A DNA stretch of 64,000 bases, taken from Leucogyrophana mollusca. Taxonomy: Eukaryota > Basidiomycota > Agaricomycetes > Boletales. Both the position numbers and the translations under genes were made by a program. The number at the start of each line of letters is the position of its first letter. Within the stretch, counting starts at the first letter, position 1. The stretch is taken from NCBI GenBank assembly GCA_021014945.1, contig MU266335.1, positions 62,001 through 126,000 of the forward strand, written 5' to 3'. The notes under the pieces were generated by a model. The model saw only the letters and a program-made list of their open reading frames with translations. It was not told where the DNA came from and searched no databases. Of the stretch, positions 1 to 13,467 are shown one piece after another.

Positions 1-2319
1 CTTCACAAGGCTCAACACTCGTCCCTTCTTACGCTCCCGCTCGCTTTCTTCTTCGCCAACAAACTCCTGGTTATACAGAGGCGCGAGCGCATGGAGTATA
101 TCGAGCGCCTTGTCCGCAACGGGGGTGCCACGGCTGAGCTCAAGGGTCGAGATCGACTTGCGGATGTTCGCGCGAAAGAGCGAGGCGCCAGGCTGGTCTG
201 GATTTGCAATGAGCTGGAAGGAGAAGAACATAGCCGCACTGAAGACGTGGAAAGGCCCCCAGTTCATGTGCCCTGGCACGGCAAGTGACGCATTCGCAAG
301 GAAGTCCGGTCGGGCTTGGCCGACGAGGGTGATGAGCTTGTCTGCGGCGCCAACTGCGATCTCAAGGGACTGCGCTTGCCGGTCGGTTTTGGGGTCCTTG
401 CTATCTTTCCCATCCTTGTCTTTCCCACGGGATTCCTTGTCCTTGGGAAGAGTGGGCCCGGCAGATGGCGACGAGGCATATGGGCGGTGGAGGGTGAATC
501 GGATGTGGTAATAACTCGTGCGAATGATGACGCTCTGCACACCGAGCCGCCGCACCACCGTGTTCGGGCTTGCGAGACTCCTTGCAATCCTGAACTCGTC
601 AAGGTCTAGCTCGGGCGGGAGCGAGTCCATCCACTGAGTCAGTGCACGGTCGCTCGCTTGTACAGATTCGTAAGGGACAGCGCGGAGGGAGACAGCATTG
701 TCCATGATATCCCCAAGGATATACGCGAGCCGGAAGAGTGCAAGATTTGGAAGGTAAAGGCGACCCTCAGCAGGGTTGGAAGGGTGGGAATGTGAAGGGA
801 GCTGAGTGTCGAAGTGGTGCGAGGCAAAGGCAATAGGACGGCCGAACATGAATGCTTGCCATCTCAATAGGTGCATTAGCACATGTGTGTGGACATAAAC
901 GCAAAAAACAGTACCTCTCGAGCAAAACTATGTGCCACCAAGCCCATCTGCGCCGTTCGGCGACATCCTTGGCCATACGCCACTTCATAGGATCACGGTG
1001 TAGACCCATGGCCATGCCCATACTGACCAGTTCGCCTCGTACGGTCCATATCTCTTCGCTGTCCGTTTTACTGAGCGTGAGGTAATGGCAGCGAATCAGG
1101 AGACACTCGACGATTTCGAGATTGTAGCCTCTGCTTTCTGCGCGATGTCTGTCGAGTGCAGTACGCATTACATCATAGAACTTCTTTCCTAGTTCTTCAT
1201 GCGTCTCTGCGAGGTGCGCTATCAGTGGGTCACGTGGAGGGAGATAGTGGACAGCAATGGCCATGATCATGCAGACCGTGGCTAGGACAACGCGGTCCGG
1301 GGACGCGCCGGTCTTGAACCGCGACCACGCAAGAAGGAAGGCGGCCTGGTTCACGTGACGGTATATCCAGTTGCAGTACTCGAAATAATACGAAACCAGT
1401 CCATCGATGGTTTCAAGGGAGGGAAGGAGCGCAAGTAGATCGCGATCATATTCGTGGGTGGATGCGAGGAGCTCCTCGCTCGCTGGGCCTTCCTGACTTG
1501 GGTGGCGCTCATCCTCTGACTGACGATCGCCCTGGGGGGAATTAGCGCTGAGTAAGGTAAAATTTATAAGCCGCTCACAAGAGTGAGATGAGTGACGGCG
1601 GCGGTAGGCCCGGCGTAGAGGCCGCCGTGGCCTTGGCTGCCAAGTAACCCGGGCGCGTCGTCTTTTTCAAGCGAGGCGCCTTCTGTGGGCTCTTTCTTTA
1701 AATTGAAAGTGAGTGGGGAGGAGGGAGTGGAGGGAGTGTCAAGCGGGCGCTTGAGGTGCTGTGGGACGGCTGAGCCCGGACGATGATTTGCAAGGATATA
1801 GGTCTCGAGAAGAGAAACGGAATGCCGCAGGCGGGTTATTTCCTGCATAGGATCGACCCGGCTGGCATTGCTAGGGAATTGTTTAGAGGAGAAAACGGGG
1901 GAGATCGGAGACCTACGAGTCGTCACTGCGAATCTGAGTTTCACTCTCGTGTCCCCTGGCATCCTGGTAACAGAGCGCGATCGTCCCTGCAGGATATGAG
2001 GCGGAATGAAAAATATACGATATGGGCTCTGGACTGACCTCTGAGGACACAACTCGAACAGGGTCGATTTCTAGAGGGGGATCAGTTTCATTCGATTTGT
2101 ATTGTGAGCGGCTGACCTGTCGCATTTGAGCTTGCTGTTTCTGCAGGGCTCACAGTTTATTGCCTTCCTGGCGCGCTTTGTTGGCGGACGAGAGTCCTGG
2201 TCAGCTGAGCCGGGAGGTGGGCTGGTTCGTGACCTGACAGTGCCCGCTGTGGTAGCAGCACGAGCTGGTTTTGGGCGAGCTGCGGATGACGGGCCAGCAG
2301 CGTTTGAATCGTCTGGCAT
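1..2319 (-). CDS. Zn(II)2Cys6 fungal transcription factor, 3' end beyond window
   Basis: Nuclear DNA-binding regulator, partial. Exons 2319-2117, 2070-2039, 1986-1917, 1870-1579, 1531-915 and 862 to beyond base 1 give about 690 residues. Splicing the first three exons assembles a complete binuclear zinc cluster, C-x2-C-x6-C-x5-C-x2-C-x8-C, near residues 56-85; the second exon of only 32 bases carries the fourth and fifth Cys. A short coiled region (MQEITRLRHSVSLLE) follows. The middle holds a fungal-specific transcription factor domain (PF04082-like) with a WRMAKDVAERRRWAWW stretch. A Lys/Asp-rich insert lies near 420-480. The frame stays open to the window edge, so the C-terminus is missing. 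Target genes are unknown. The ATG at 2319 is chosen because it opens the frame just before the zinc cluster. Confidence 0.9.
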
Positions 2320-5300
2320 GTTGGTGAATACAAGTTTGGCAAGGAGAGCACTTTACAAGGCAAGAGAGAAGCGGACGTTGGTGGTCGTTGTTGTGGTTAC
2401 GTAAGAGTGTTTCAGAAGTTTGGTCAGAGATCGAATTGAGTCGTCATCGGTCGGTGGGGGAGGTCGGCGGGGCGAGTGGTATGAGGAGGAGGAGGGAGCG
2501 TTGTGTCCTAACCCTAACCACCCCCACATGTCTCGTGCCTATGCCCTTTTACGGTATCTGTTTCTCGATCGGAGTCTCGGAGATTATATTAGACGCCGGT
2601 CCCGTCATCTGATACCCCTTTCTCGGCGACAGCAACAGCGATCTCGCCGTTTCTGTCCTGATTGGCACCGACGAACGGCCGCCCGACTCCCAAAGAAATA
2701 CAAAGAATTGCAAATTAACCACTCTTGATATCTGCTTCCGTTCATTATCGCTTTCGTCGCCCGATTTCTACCACGCCATACCGTCCCTCGCCCGGTTCAG
2801 CCCGAACGCTTCTTTCATCAACATCCGCACGCCAAACACGACATCACACTGCCCTCCGGCACCTCTAAAATCCCTGTACACTCACCTCCTGTGGTGCTTC
2901 TTAGAGGCAGTACTTATCCTGGCGCTCAAGGTAGTCTTTAGACTGCTCACAGTTGCTAACACCATGAAATACATGTGGATGGCCCACCACAGCTCTCATA
3001 CACTTTCCCAAGGGTATTTACACAACAGTCGGACCCTTTTCATTTATTGATTTTGGAGCTCGAATATCCATTCCTCGAAGAGAGAATGCCAGCACTGTAC
3101 TTACGCTAACCCTAGCCAAGTCGAAAAGAACCCCACGATGTTGGAAACCAGACCGTACGCTTCGGTACGTACCCTGTCCCCTGGGGCTGCGCTCAGCTTC
3201 TCCGGCCACGTTGCTCCCGGGGGTGCCTTCCACGTCTTTAGCACCAAGCCAAGTCAAGGTAGCACATTGAGCGGGTGTAGCCCACCCAAGGACAATTCGG
3301 CATCTCCTCATCGTGCTCTTGACGCGATCACAACGGCGCCGATTCAAGACCAGTCGCAACAGGGAAACTGTCGCGCCATAAGAAGACTCGGTGATTAGTG
3401 GTTTCTAGTGCCGGCCAATCACGATCTGCGTCGTTGTGCTGGCGCTCACCCACCAGGTTAGGCGAGTTCAGTGGATGGCCTGCAGCGACAAACACCTTCC
3501 GACACCTTCCGACGTACGGTGGCCGAAACTGTACTCGTGATCACACCAGCATTCGGTGTTGGTCCGCTCGCTCGTTCCTCGTTCCTCATTCCTGACACCT
3601 CCTTAAAATACCACCGGATCACCCATCCATGTAGTAAGCAGAGGGCAGTCTGGTGACTCTGGCGCTCATTGTCTGATGATAGTCATATGAAATGTAGTAG
3701 GACTACAAATAACTGTCGAGATCTTGCGCCGTCCGTTCCCCGGATTGTTGCGAGTTCTTCTTGTTGGCGTCCTTGCACTGAGTCCCAATCCGTCAATGGA
3801 CGATCCTCGCCACCCCCAGCCTCCCCTCAAACATAGGATCGCCTGCTTCTCTCATCGTCGATCATGGAATATTAGATATAGGCCCCTGGCTCTCTTCTCA
3901 GAAGCTCCATGTAATTGACAGCTCAACGCTGGAAGTAACCAATTCGAGAGTCGTACGGTGAACTCAAACAAAACGTTATCTTGTGAGCTCAGTACGAGGT
4001 CGGATCATTCCCCTGCATCTGGCAGCCCCATGATACTGATAGCATGTATTGACATAGTTTCTGCATTCAGCATCCTTGCTGTATCTATCTCGCCAGACTT
4101 GGTCGGATTGTGTCGTATCCTCAATCAGTTACGAGATAGTCACTAACTCGAAAAGGCAGATCAGGTTGTGGGAGTGGGTCCGACAACCTGTTTCAACACA
4201 CTCTATCAATGAGGTCCTTTCAGAATATTCTGCCGCAGCTTTAAAAATGCTGGTTTGTTCGCAGCTCGCCAGACTGTGTAACTCGAGATTCATTCATGCG
4301 CCCGTAGCCTCTTCCCCCTTCTCCTGAGCCTCGGTGTTCGCCCGCTAACCCATCCCTGGACACTGGCAATTCATCGGCGCTTCGCCCTCGGAGGACATCC
4401 GCTTACCTCTATATACATTCCTATCTGAAGCGCAAATCTTGCGGCTCCCATTTATTAGATATGTGAATTCGGTCACAGGGTCCAGGGATGGCGGTGACAA
4501 AATATGGTGGTTTCGAGCCGTCAACCCAGGTTCACATTACCATCGATACAAGAGCCACCGGCCCACCGCTACCACGTTCGACTCATCACAGACACCACCA
4601 GCGATGAACACCCACTACAAGCAAGCGCCTTTTTACGCCGAGACTACGGCAGCATCACTAGCGGGCGAGAGCCCCGACTCGGAGGAATGCTAATCTCGCG
4701 GCTCTTAAACCGCTAGCTCCCGGGAAAGAGATCTCTGGCACCCACCGCCGAACGCTCTCGTTAGCGGTCATTACTTGTTCGACAGTGGCGACGGCCCACG
4801 TCAGCGCAAATTCCGAGTCCACCTCATCTCAAACTCTCCTTGACCGTGGGCCTGGAACTTCATCCCTCGGGAATTGCAGTGGCGAGCAGCCATGAAGGCC
4901 TACCGTGTTTCGCCACATCCGCACATTGATTTGAAGGTGTCCTTGCCTCTATGCACTCCGCAAATAGCTCGAGTGGCCGGTGCCGTTTTCTCGTCAGTGG
5001 ACCGGCGGCGGGACGTTGTCGAGACCCACTTTTGCGGCACCCTGGCAGCTCCAGGTCCTTTAATCGTAACCGTCGCGGACGGAAGAAAATGTATATTTAC
5101 GCTGGAGAATATCGTTCGATGGCAAGAGCAAAATGGAGGCCAAGCAACGAGTTATGCCGGACGCTGGGGAATAGAGGGACGGGGCTCTCGTGCCGGCCTT
5201 TACAAATACGAGGGGGCACTCTGCTCTTGTCAAAAGGCCGAGAGTATTTCACAGCGGAGAGTCACCTAGAGTCACCTGATTCTCAGAAGACTGGAGTGAT

Positions 5301-5470
5301 ATCGGATCATAACATCCAGTGGAAACAAATTTTCACCGGACCCGTGTCTCAGCTTTGCCGAACCCCAAATGATGGTGCTGTCGTTTCTAGAATAATTGCT
5401 GGGGTGTCATTTCGAAAAAGAGGGGAAACCGATAAAATAGCACTCTCTTGCACAGCTACATGAACGCGGA
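2320..5470. other. 3.15-kb stretch without a recognisable gene
   Basis: It lies between the start of the Zn2Cys6 factor and the stop of NUP120, so the left part should hold the factor's promoter. Only short overlapping frames without family resemblance are present on either strand. No tRNA, satellite or transposon ends were recognised. The dinucleotide texture looks like ordinary intergenic DNA. Confidence 0.5.
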
Positions 5471-8400
5471 TCACATTGAAAAGTGGCTTATTTTTTGCAT
5501 CCGTTTGACGCGATTATTAATCTCCGTCTGCAGGTCTCGTCGGAGAACTTGCCCACGAGGGGTCAGGTCGTCCTGTGCTGCAGCAGCAACAAGAACCTGG
5601 TCGATTAGCGTGTAAGGGAGCCACGTGGAGCACGCAGTTTTTGTTGAGGCACGAGAGTGTCTGGAGTCGGTCTATTGGGTGGCGAGAGTCGAGGTGAACA
5701 TGCTTGGTGACAGGGGAAGGAAAGTAGAAACACGAACTTTACGGATTAGGGAGAGCGTCTGCTCCATCGCACTCTCGAGTATATCGAAACGGAGACTCGT
5801 TCGTATGAGATACTCGTGGTGGTGTTGCTAACAGAGCAAATCAGTCACTTGGCCGGGGAAGCAATCAAGTCAACCAACCTCCAGCGAATTGATAAGCCAA
5901 GGTGGGGGAGGTGACGTTCTGTCGAATGATAATATCGTCTCTAACGCCGCTTTACTGTACTGGTAATCTGTATCTGGACCGTCGTGTCGTTCGAGAGCGA
6001 GACGAAGGTAACGCCATCCGCGGTCCGCAGGCGTCCCTGGCCAGGAAGAGACTCTGTCAGTGAGGAGCCAGTCGGATGTATCCGCTTGCCTGCAGGCATG
6101 TCATTAGACGAGAATAGAACGTGAGACGGCGACCATGCCGGCTTACAGGACAGCATCTGGGTTTCGAGAAAGTCGCAAGCACTGGCTTGTCAACGTCGAG
6201 AACAGTTCACTCAAATCTACCTTGAGACTCCGTCCTGTGGCCATCGCCATGTCGAACTGGTTGGCCTGGCCTAGCCTTAGTACAATCGCAGAGGGGGATA
6301 GCAAGACATCTGACACATAACAAGCTTCAGTGATTGAACCGATATATGGCCAGTAAATAAAAACACAGACCAGCAGCGGCCAGCAAGGTGGGGTCTCTCC
6401 GGATGAGAGATAACCGCGCCGAGAGTAAGGTATAGTCAAATTGCATATTTGCCAGGTCAACCATCTCTGAGTCCGGTTTATCAATTCCGAAAGCCGATTC
6501 GGGGATATTCTTTGATAATTTGCGGCGTTTACGAGGCTGAGTGGGTGCACGCGAGCTCAATCTGGATGACTGTATTTTTTATTTTTTTAGTACTCACCTC
6601 AAATGCGTTATCAGATGACGCTGGAGCGATAATGAAGGCTCCAACCTTCTGATCTACCAGCGACAACGAATTGATGGCGAGGAGGTACGCTTCTAGCTGC
6701 TCCTCCATCGACGAGACAATATCAGTCGAATCACCGGTGACCTCTTGGAGTTTCCGTGCTCGCTGATACATGGTACGGGCAGCTATCAACACAAGATATC
6801 AGAGGGAGCGTGGTCAATGGCACAGATACAGACACATACCGCTGCGATGATCGCTTCTGTGCGTATACCACGTGTACAATATTCTCGAGTAGAAGGGGCG
6901 CACTCGGGGGTCCGTATTTCGTGACTTGAATGCTAACGCATCCTCCACCTCGACGGCGATGCCGGCAAAGTTAAACGACATTAGTCGCTCCACCGCGTTC
7001 TCCTCGCACATCCGGTAGACCAATTGGCTTATACATTCGCGCTTGCTGTGGGGAAGGTCAGTGTACTCCCTAGCCGGCGGCAACAACGTACAGATTGTCA
7101 TATGGGGTCGTCGTGATCGACGAGTACGCATCTTCATACAATGCAAGATCTATATACCCTCGAATGATGTTGAACCATAATTCCTCGGTGTCGGCCTCTG
7201 GTGGAGCGACGGACAAGGCGAGCTGTGCGAAAGATACCTCGTGTTGCGTAAGTGCGCTGGACTTGAATATTAGCGATGCATTTAGATAGAATGTGAACTC
7301 CGAGTCGAATAAGACGCCCCCTGGGAGCACAGACGCCAGCGCTTCAGCATCTTCGAAGGAAAGACCGTTATCCAATCCTATGAAATCATCAGACTACTGT
7401 CTTTACGAATTCATAAGACGGCTTACCAAAGCTCCCTGCGACTTTCTCCATCAAATGTGCACCGTCATCTGCACGCCCAGAACTGATCCAGAGGCGTGCG
7501 GACACAAAAGACACACTAGGTGTGCGAGGAAGCCAGTCAAGCATTTCTCTCGCAATGCCAGTATACCCTAGAAGTCTCAGCCGCTCACAGAACAGCGCCT
7601 CAAATTGCGTGACGTGGGCTGGAGAAGTGGACTGCAACAGGCCGGTGGTATCTAGGAACCGGTGTGCCGCATGGGGTAATTCACTTGTTTCTCCTGATTG
7701 CGTCAGGAGACGATGAACGAGGGAGTATGTCGGCGCAAAGCGCGTCTGATGTCTGGATACGTGCATATTGCTCATGCGCGCTATCACGTCTTCGGTAGTT
7801 GACCCGTCATCCCCATTCGAGAGAATGAAGTCGCTAGCAGGTTGCCGTGCTACGGACCGGAGCATAGCCAGCCCCCGGAACACAGCAAATACTTCCTCCA
7901 CGAGCGAAGGATCCCACTGCTTGAGGTCCTCTGCAAGGAAAAATATTAAAGTGACAAGGGCTAGACAGATGTCATAGCGCGCATGGACAGACGTTGAGAC
8001 GTACACTGCTGTCAGTGCAGTCGTCCAGTCTGAGCGTGTAGGTGGCAGAAGCAATTCTACTTCGTCTTCTTCTCTCTTCACTTCTGGATCAAATCCGGCA
8101 ACGAGATCGAGGATGATGCGAATATCCCTATCGAGGTCGTCTATGGTCTGTAGCCGTCCGAAGATCCATTCTTCCGATCCCTCGTCCAGTTCGTCTTTGA
8201 AGCTCGACCGGTGCGCTTGGTCTTGAATTATATCCACGATGGAGAAGGCAATTTCCTGATGTAAGATATCGACGACCCTGGTTTCCAAGTTCAGAAGGGA
8301 CTCGTGACCAAGTTTGTCGCACAGCGTCCAAAGGATGTCCAAAATGGCAAAATGAGGCTCCACCGGGAGGGAGTCAGTCAGATGCCTGTGGATCCTCAGG

Positions 8401-10282
8401 GGGAGATCCTCTGGCGCAAGGATACCTACGCGCTCTCGTTCCATCACCATCACATCGGCCCTATTCACCCCTCCAGCCAGCGCGAGGGGCCAGCGAGCGC
8501 TCCGTTCAACTTCGCGGCACCGTGCGACAAAACCCTCCCAATCCCGTTTCAGTGCACTCCAGTATTGCGCATGCTGCAGAGCTCCTGTATGAGGATCCTG
8601 CACCAAATTCACAGTGCACCCAACAACAGATGCAATATTCTCTATCACGGTAGCGTAAGTCGAGGTAAGTTGAGGTGGCGGCGGTCCTGGAAGTGATAGA
8701 CATGCATCGGTGTACTGATCTAAGGCTGTGCGCAGCGTTAGAGCAGAAAAGACGCCGGGTCTCATGATGGCTTCCATGAATTTGTCAGTCAAAGAGCCCG
8801 GGGAAAGGAGGAGTTCGTCAAGATATGCGGGCGTCAATTCCATTTCTTCTCCGTAAGCGGCTGACTCCCATAATGGCTCGTAGGAGGTCTTTGTGCTTCC
8901 TAGGTGTAGCTTCGTTCTCTCCACCATCGATGAGCCTTCTCGCTCCCATAACGTATACAGCATGTCTCCACTCATTACGAAATCTTGCAAATGACAGCGG
9001 ATGCTCGTGGCGGAAGATGCAATTGTTTGGATTTCGCGCAATTGATCGGAGGAAGCGTCAAACAACTGGAAATAGCCACCAGATTGCGATGTAGTCGGGG
9101 TTGGAGTGAATGTGAGAGCGAACGGCTTCTCGTCATTGGGCCCCAATGAAAATACGCGTAAAAGAATCCGATGCTCGGCCTCAAGGAGGTTAGATTTGAT
9201 GCCGTTGGAAGAGGATGGTGGCACGGGGGTGGCAGACCTCCCCAATGCCGATAGAGTTTTGGATGCGACGCAGCCACTTTTGGCGGTCCATAGGCGTAAT
9301 GTGCGATCTCGTGAAAGGGTCCATATATGCCCAAGCTCCGTAGGTTGAGGGTGACTAGCCATCGATATTATTTCCAGCCCTGGTGAACTCCCAGAGTGAA
9401 GACTCGGGAGATACGCAGTAAAACCCCCTAGGAAGGTATTGGGGCTGGAGAGTGACTCCGTCCATAAATCTGAATGATGGAACCGCTCACTTCAGCGTCA
9501 ACATGAGGATGAATGCCGAGCCTACCATCACTGTTGTCGCCACCCAGCCGCTCCGTTTCTATTCGCACCAAAGAGCCATTTTCTAGGCCCACCACAACGC
9601 ACAGTAGTCCTTGTACCTGGACCACACCTCGAAATTTCTCCGAAGCGTTCTTAATGAGATACTCACGGCACCAGTTCTTGCCAACCTGGTCATGCCACAT
9701 GCGTATCGGGTTGCTGACAGGTAAAACCAAGCGGTATAGCGACCCACTCGACGTGACCGCCAAAATATGAAGCTCCTGCTCTCCCCACACAAAGACAGCA
9801 GGTGTGGACAAAATTGGAGCTGGAAAGACGAATCGTATGGGAGGAACGTCGGTTGACAGAGAAACAAGTTCAATGATCAAGCCGCCATGGATAACGCGAA
9901 GAAGAACCGATCCTGCAGATTGAGAATGGAGTACTGAGGAGAAAGACGCGTGCTCGGCCGGTGGATCTGAGTCTTTGGGAGCCGGAGGAAGAGGAAGGTT
10001 TCGACGCGAAGTTTGCAGAGCTATCGAGGCGACATGTGAAGAAGGGAAAAGTCCAGAAAGCTGGGTGGCGATCAGCAAATGGTCAGTGTTCATCGCCGAA
10101 AGACAACGCTGAAGTAAAGGCACCCCGACAATTCCAAGGATAGCTGTTGCAAGTGCAAGCTCAAGATGAACGTTATTCCTTCTGACAACTGGCAACCAAC
10201 TAGGCCTGCCTTTCTTGGAAGTGCCAGAACCCGGACTCTGGATTAAACCACTCACAAGCGACATATTGATTGATACATACAT
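5471..10282 (-). CDS. NUP120: Nucleoporin NUP120/Nup160, nuclear pore Y-complex
   Basis: Scaffold of the nuclear pore outer ring. Ten exons: 10282-9526, 9469-7427, 7377-7092, 7045-6840, 6782-6598, 6536-6371, 6309-6147, 6089-5879, 5827-5738, 5671-5471; they sum to 1,435 residues. The N-terminal part has beta-propeller character, with the family's typical GHIWTLSRDRTLRLW near residue 300. The rest is alpha-helical with the usual C-terminal signatures (SPPPPWLINSLE, HEYLIRTSLRFDILE, STWLPYTLIDQVL). The last three exons are short and are easily missed by an ORF search; the intron joining exons 8 and 9 removes an in-frame TGA. Length fits fungal/animal Nup160. No catalytic function. The first exon could start at the second Met (10264). 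Confidence 0.93.
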
Positions 10283-12694
10283 CGCTCAATTCGCTTAAAA
10301 GTTTCTAAGATATAAGCAGGTAAACAGTCACTGTCGATGTTTTTATTATTTCGGCGAGCCAGTCCCAGTGACCGACTACGCATCGGAGTGCGATCGACGG
10401 GAATGATCAAGATTTTATCTCACGAAATCGAACCGCACCGTTTGATGGGAAGGTAATTTGACCACAACATACTATCGAGATACGGCTACACAACTGCGCC
10501 TTCGCTTAGTCTCCGTTAAAACGATGGCCCCTTCATCGGGTGTGACTATCACCCAGCGGCTCAATCTTTAGTGGCAAGTTAGGACCACATCGGGCCTCAT
10601 GTTCGTGTCCGTTTGGGTTGTTTTAATAAACGAAATTGATGAGGACCAACCACATTATGTACCGCAGGAGCCGTTCGTCGCCACGATTATCTGGTTTGCA
10701 CCTAATTGAATCCTGTGGACGCCGTCACGCTTCCCGATACCAGAGGTCCAGAAGAAATGGTAGCTTGTGATGGCATGCCGGTGTGAACAGCGGAAAATGA
10801 GGCGGAACCACCCGAAAGAGACGCCGCCGGTTCGACCGGAGAGTCTGGGATGCATTTTAGAGAGATAGTCATGATAACCGGCAAGACACGAGGTATAGGC
10901 AGTAGCATAGAGTATTCCTTTGCGTTTGGGATTTCCGACGAGTCGTCCGTGTTTAATTGAGGCAGAAAGGTATTTGCCACAGCCAGGGCATGCCTAGCAG
11001 GTGTAATGTCGGCATTTGGAAGGAAAACACCAATCGGAGAAACGAGTTGCTCACCACAATTGAAATCACCGAGTATACAGCCAATATTCAATATCAACTC
11101 ATTGGCACAGCTGATGGACGGCGCCCACCAAAGAGTCAAAGCGCCGAAGATCGAAGCGTTCTCAGCCGCGGGGCGGCGTGGAGGAACGGGTCCGAAAAAT
11201 AGAAATGAAGGGAATCGGAGTACTTCCTTCAACAAGAAGCAAAAGCCTTTCCGGATCAATTCCTATTTCCATCAGATAGGTTCCAAAACCACCAGGGTCT
11301 CGACGCAGCCGTGGCCAATACACATTTATGAGGGCAGGCAGCACTTTCAAAATGTCCTGAACGACAGATAGGATGGTACATGAAGAGGCCACATTTTATC
11401 GACCTGAGCGATCTCGGGGATCTTTCAAGTATGAAGGTGAGGCATCAACATTTGCGGCACTGTAGCCTAGACCGGACGTCAGGGTTGACGACCACAGCAA
11501 GAAATAGTGAATCAGACAGACCGCAGCGAAACAAGGTAGATTCGATGACACGCCTGTACGGCATGAGAGAAGCTGCATATTCGCGGGATTTGGTCCGAAC
11601 ACGCCAAGTCGGCGTGAGTCAGTGTGAATGCATACCAAGTCATCTACCTATAGAGTTAAAATCCAGTCAGTGATGATACTTTTGTGAGTGGAAGGTTTAA
11701 GGTTGACTGCTGAAGCTGGGAACTCACTGCAGACGGCTCCAGGACACAAATCGCTTGTGCTCAGGTGCTCGCTCTCGGGGAGCACAATAAAAGGTGTTAA
11801 AAAAGGAGAACACGCATTTGATCGACCCCAAAACTGTCAATTATAGCCTTGCGCGAGGCTGAAGCTGCATGTCGCCGGGCGGCCACTCAGAGTGGCACTG
11901 AATCTTTATGTCAATGTTTGCAACCTCTTTGTCCATTCTTATGTTTTCATGTGACTGGGTCAATGGCCGTTGATGGCAGAAAGACAGAGAGCCAGCATAA
12001 AGGGAAGGAGAAGAAAGGACGGATCAATCCTAGCGCGAGTAGGCGTGCGAGGAAGAATGCTTTATCCCCAAGTCAAAATAAAATAAAAGGCGAGCGGAGG
12101 CGATTCAGCAGCCGAGGTTAGGAACCTAGTTACTAAATGCGGGCCGTACGCTTGATCCCGCCTGCTTGTCCGAGTCTTGTCTATCCTTTACTCTTGCGGA
12201 ATTTTCACATCCTTTGGAGCGTCGTGGTCAGAATTGATATAGTCGTAGGGTCGAGAACCTGCGGGAAATGAAAGATTCAATACTGCGTTCAACTCCAAGG
12301 ACTTTCAAATCGGCAACCATGCCTTTCCCCCCGAACGCGCACCTAATCTAATGTCATCGGTCACTAACCTCATAGTGCACCCAATATAATGCGGTACGAG
12401 ATTTGTGATTCTAGTGATCGTTTCTACCTCGTGCCTAGTCTAAATCCCACTGTGTTTGTGTCTCCCTTGGACTGAAATGATCCCAATGGACAGCACCCCG
12501 ACCTCGTTGCGGCCCCAAAGCCGTATATAAGGATCGAAGGAAGGTCTTCTTTGGACCCATAGTGCTCGACCGCACCGCTGAGGACTTGAAGTCAACAGCT
12601 TTCTTTTATCATTTTCTTTATCTTCAATTTCTGTGGTCAGAATCAGAACCTCATTCAAGCAACCCTCTGCTCATACCCCCTCCAATAATTTCTT
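10283..12694. other. Gap with divergent promoters and an uncertain minus-strand ORF
   Basis: The region separates NUP120 (minus) from the small gene at 12695 (plus) and must carry both promoters. On the minus strand, frames at 11638-11396, 11392-11162 and 11259-10702 are open; the last is 185 codons with a Ser/Gly-rich tail and a hydrophobic start, but begins with TTG. I could not join them by credible introns and recognise no family. They may be a decayed gene or chance. Confidence 0.3.
12524..12530 (+). promoter_or_regulatory. TATA box of the gene at 12695
   Basis: TATATAA lies 165 bases before the ATG at 12695, followed by a C/T-rich tract near 12600-12690, the usual layout of a strong fungal promoter. 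Confidence 0.45.
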
Positions 12695-13344
12695 ATGGAT
12701 CAACTCGTCGCTTTTGACGCTCTCCTCTTTCCTTCTGACGGTCGTAATCCTCACATGGTGGCATTGACTACCAGTCCCATGGCTATGCCCGACCCTCACG
12801 CGCCACACAGCGCCCAGCCCACCCGCATGCCCCACCCAGAGGTGTACATGGACTACATCGCTGAAGGTCTGGGGGCGCGTGCATGGCATTATCATGTAAG
12901 CACTCACTGTGTATACCCCTGTCATGCACTCACGCTGAGGCTATACTAGCTCGTCGAAGCCCTCGACGGCATGAACAAGAAGTTCACCAACCCATATGTC
13001 ATCTTTTACCCTGTTATCTCGCGTGACGGGATGCCCTTCCCGATTAACAAATGCATACGAGAGATCCAGGGGAGGTCCTTCAAGGAGGCTTACGCATGGC
13101 GCGGTAACATCATTGTTGCGAAGTATCGCGAGAGTCCTTTCTCGTCCATGATCAACGGATCTATTGCCGATTTCCCGATTGTGAGGAATTACTTCATGAC
13201 GCATGGTGCACCCGCACAGGTAAGCCCATATAGTTTGTGCTTTTGCAGGTTGCTTATTGGTCACAGACTTAGGGTACATATGGTACCCCAAAAACCTGGG
13301 TGGGCCTTAGATGTGTTTTCATGGTGCAGGTTCGGAGGCCCTGA
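12695..13344 (+). CDS. Conserved basidiomycete protein of unknown function, 180 aa
   Basis: Exons 12695-12895, 12950-13219 and 13273-13344 give 180 residues. No signal peptide, membrane helix or known motif is visible. The core is compact and looks globular: MDYIAEGLGARAWHYH, then ALDGMNKKFTNPYVIFYPV, then NIIVAKYRESPFSSMI. I believe similar proteins occur in other Agaricomycetes but cannot name a function. The last exon (GTYGTPKTWVGLR...) is short and less certain than the first two; an alternative 3' end is possible. The TATA box and pyrimidine tract upstream suggest active expression. Confidence 0.7.
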
Positions 13345-13467
13345 TGTCCACCAGCATTCTTTCTTTCTCTTTGGTATCATATGGATGGGACTATAATCAT
13401 ACTCGCATTTTATCCTTGCATTCCTCATACGTATACACCGGACATAACCAATATGCTAGTTTGTAAT

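Noticed and set aside
9..611. Plus-strand open frames antisense to the Zn2Cys6 factor
   Set aside because: They are shadows of a clearly conserved minus-strand coding exon.
10420..10500. B-box-like GGTTCGAT on the minus strand near 10427
   Set aside because: The implied T stem is mostly wobble pairs and no acceptor stem or A box could be placed.
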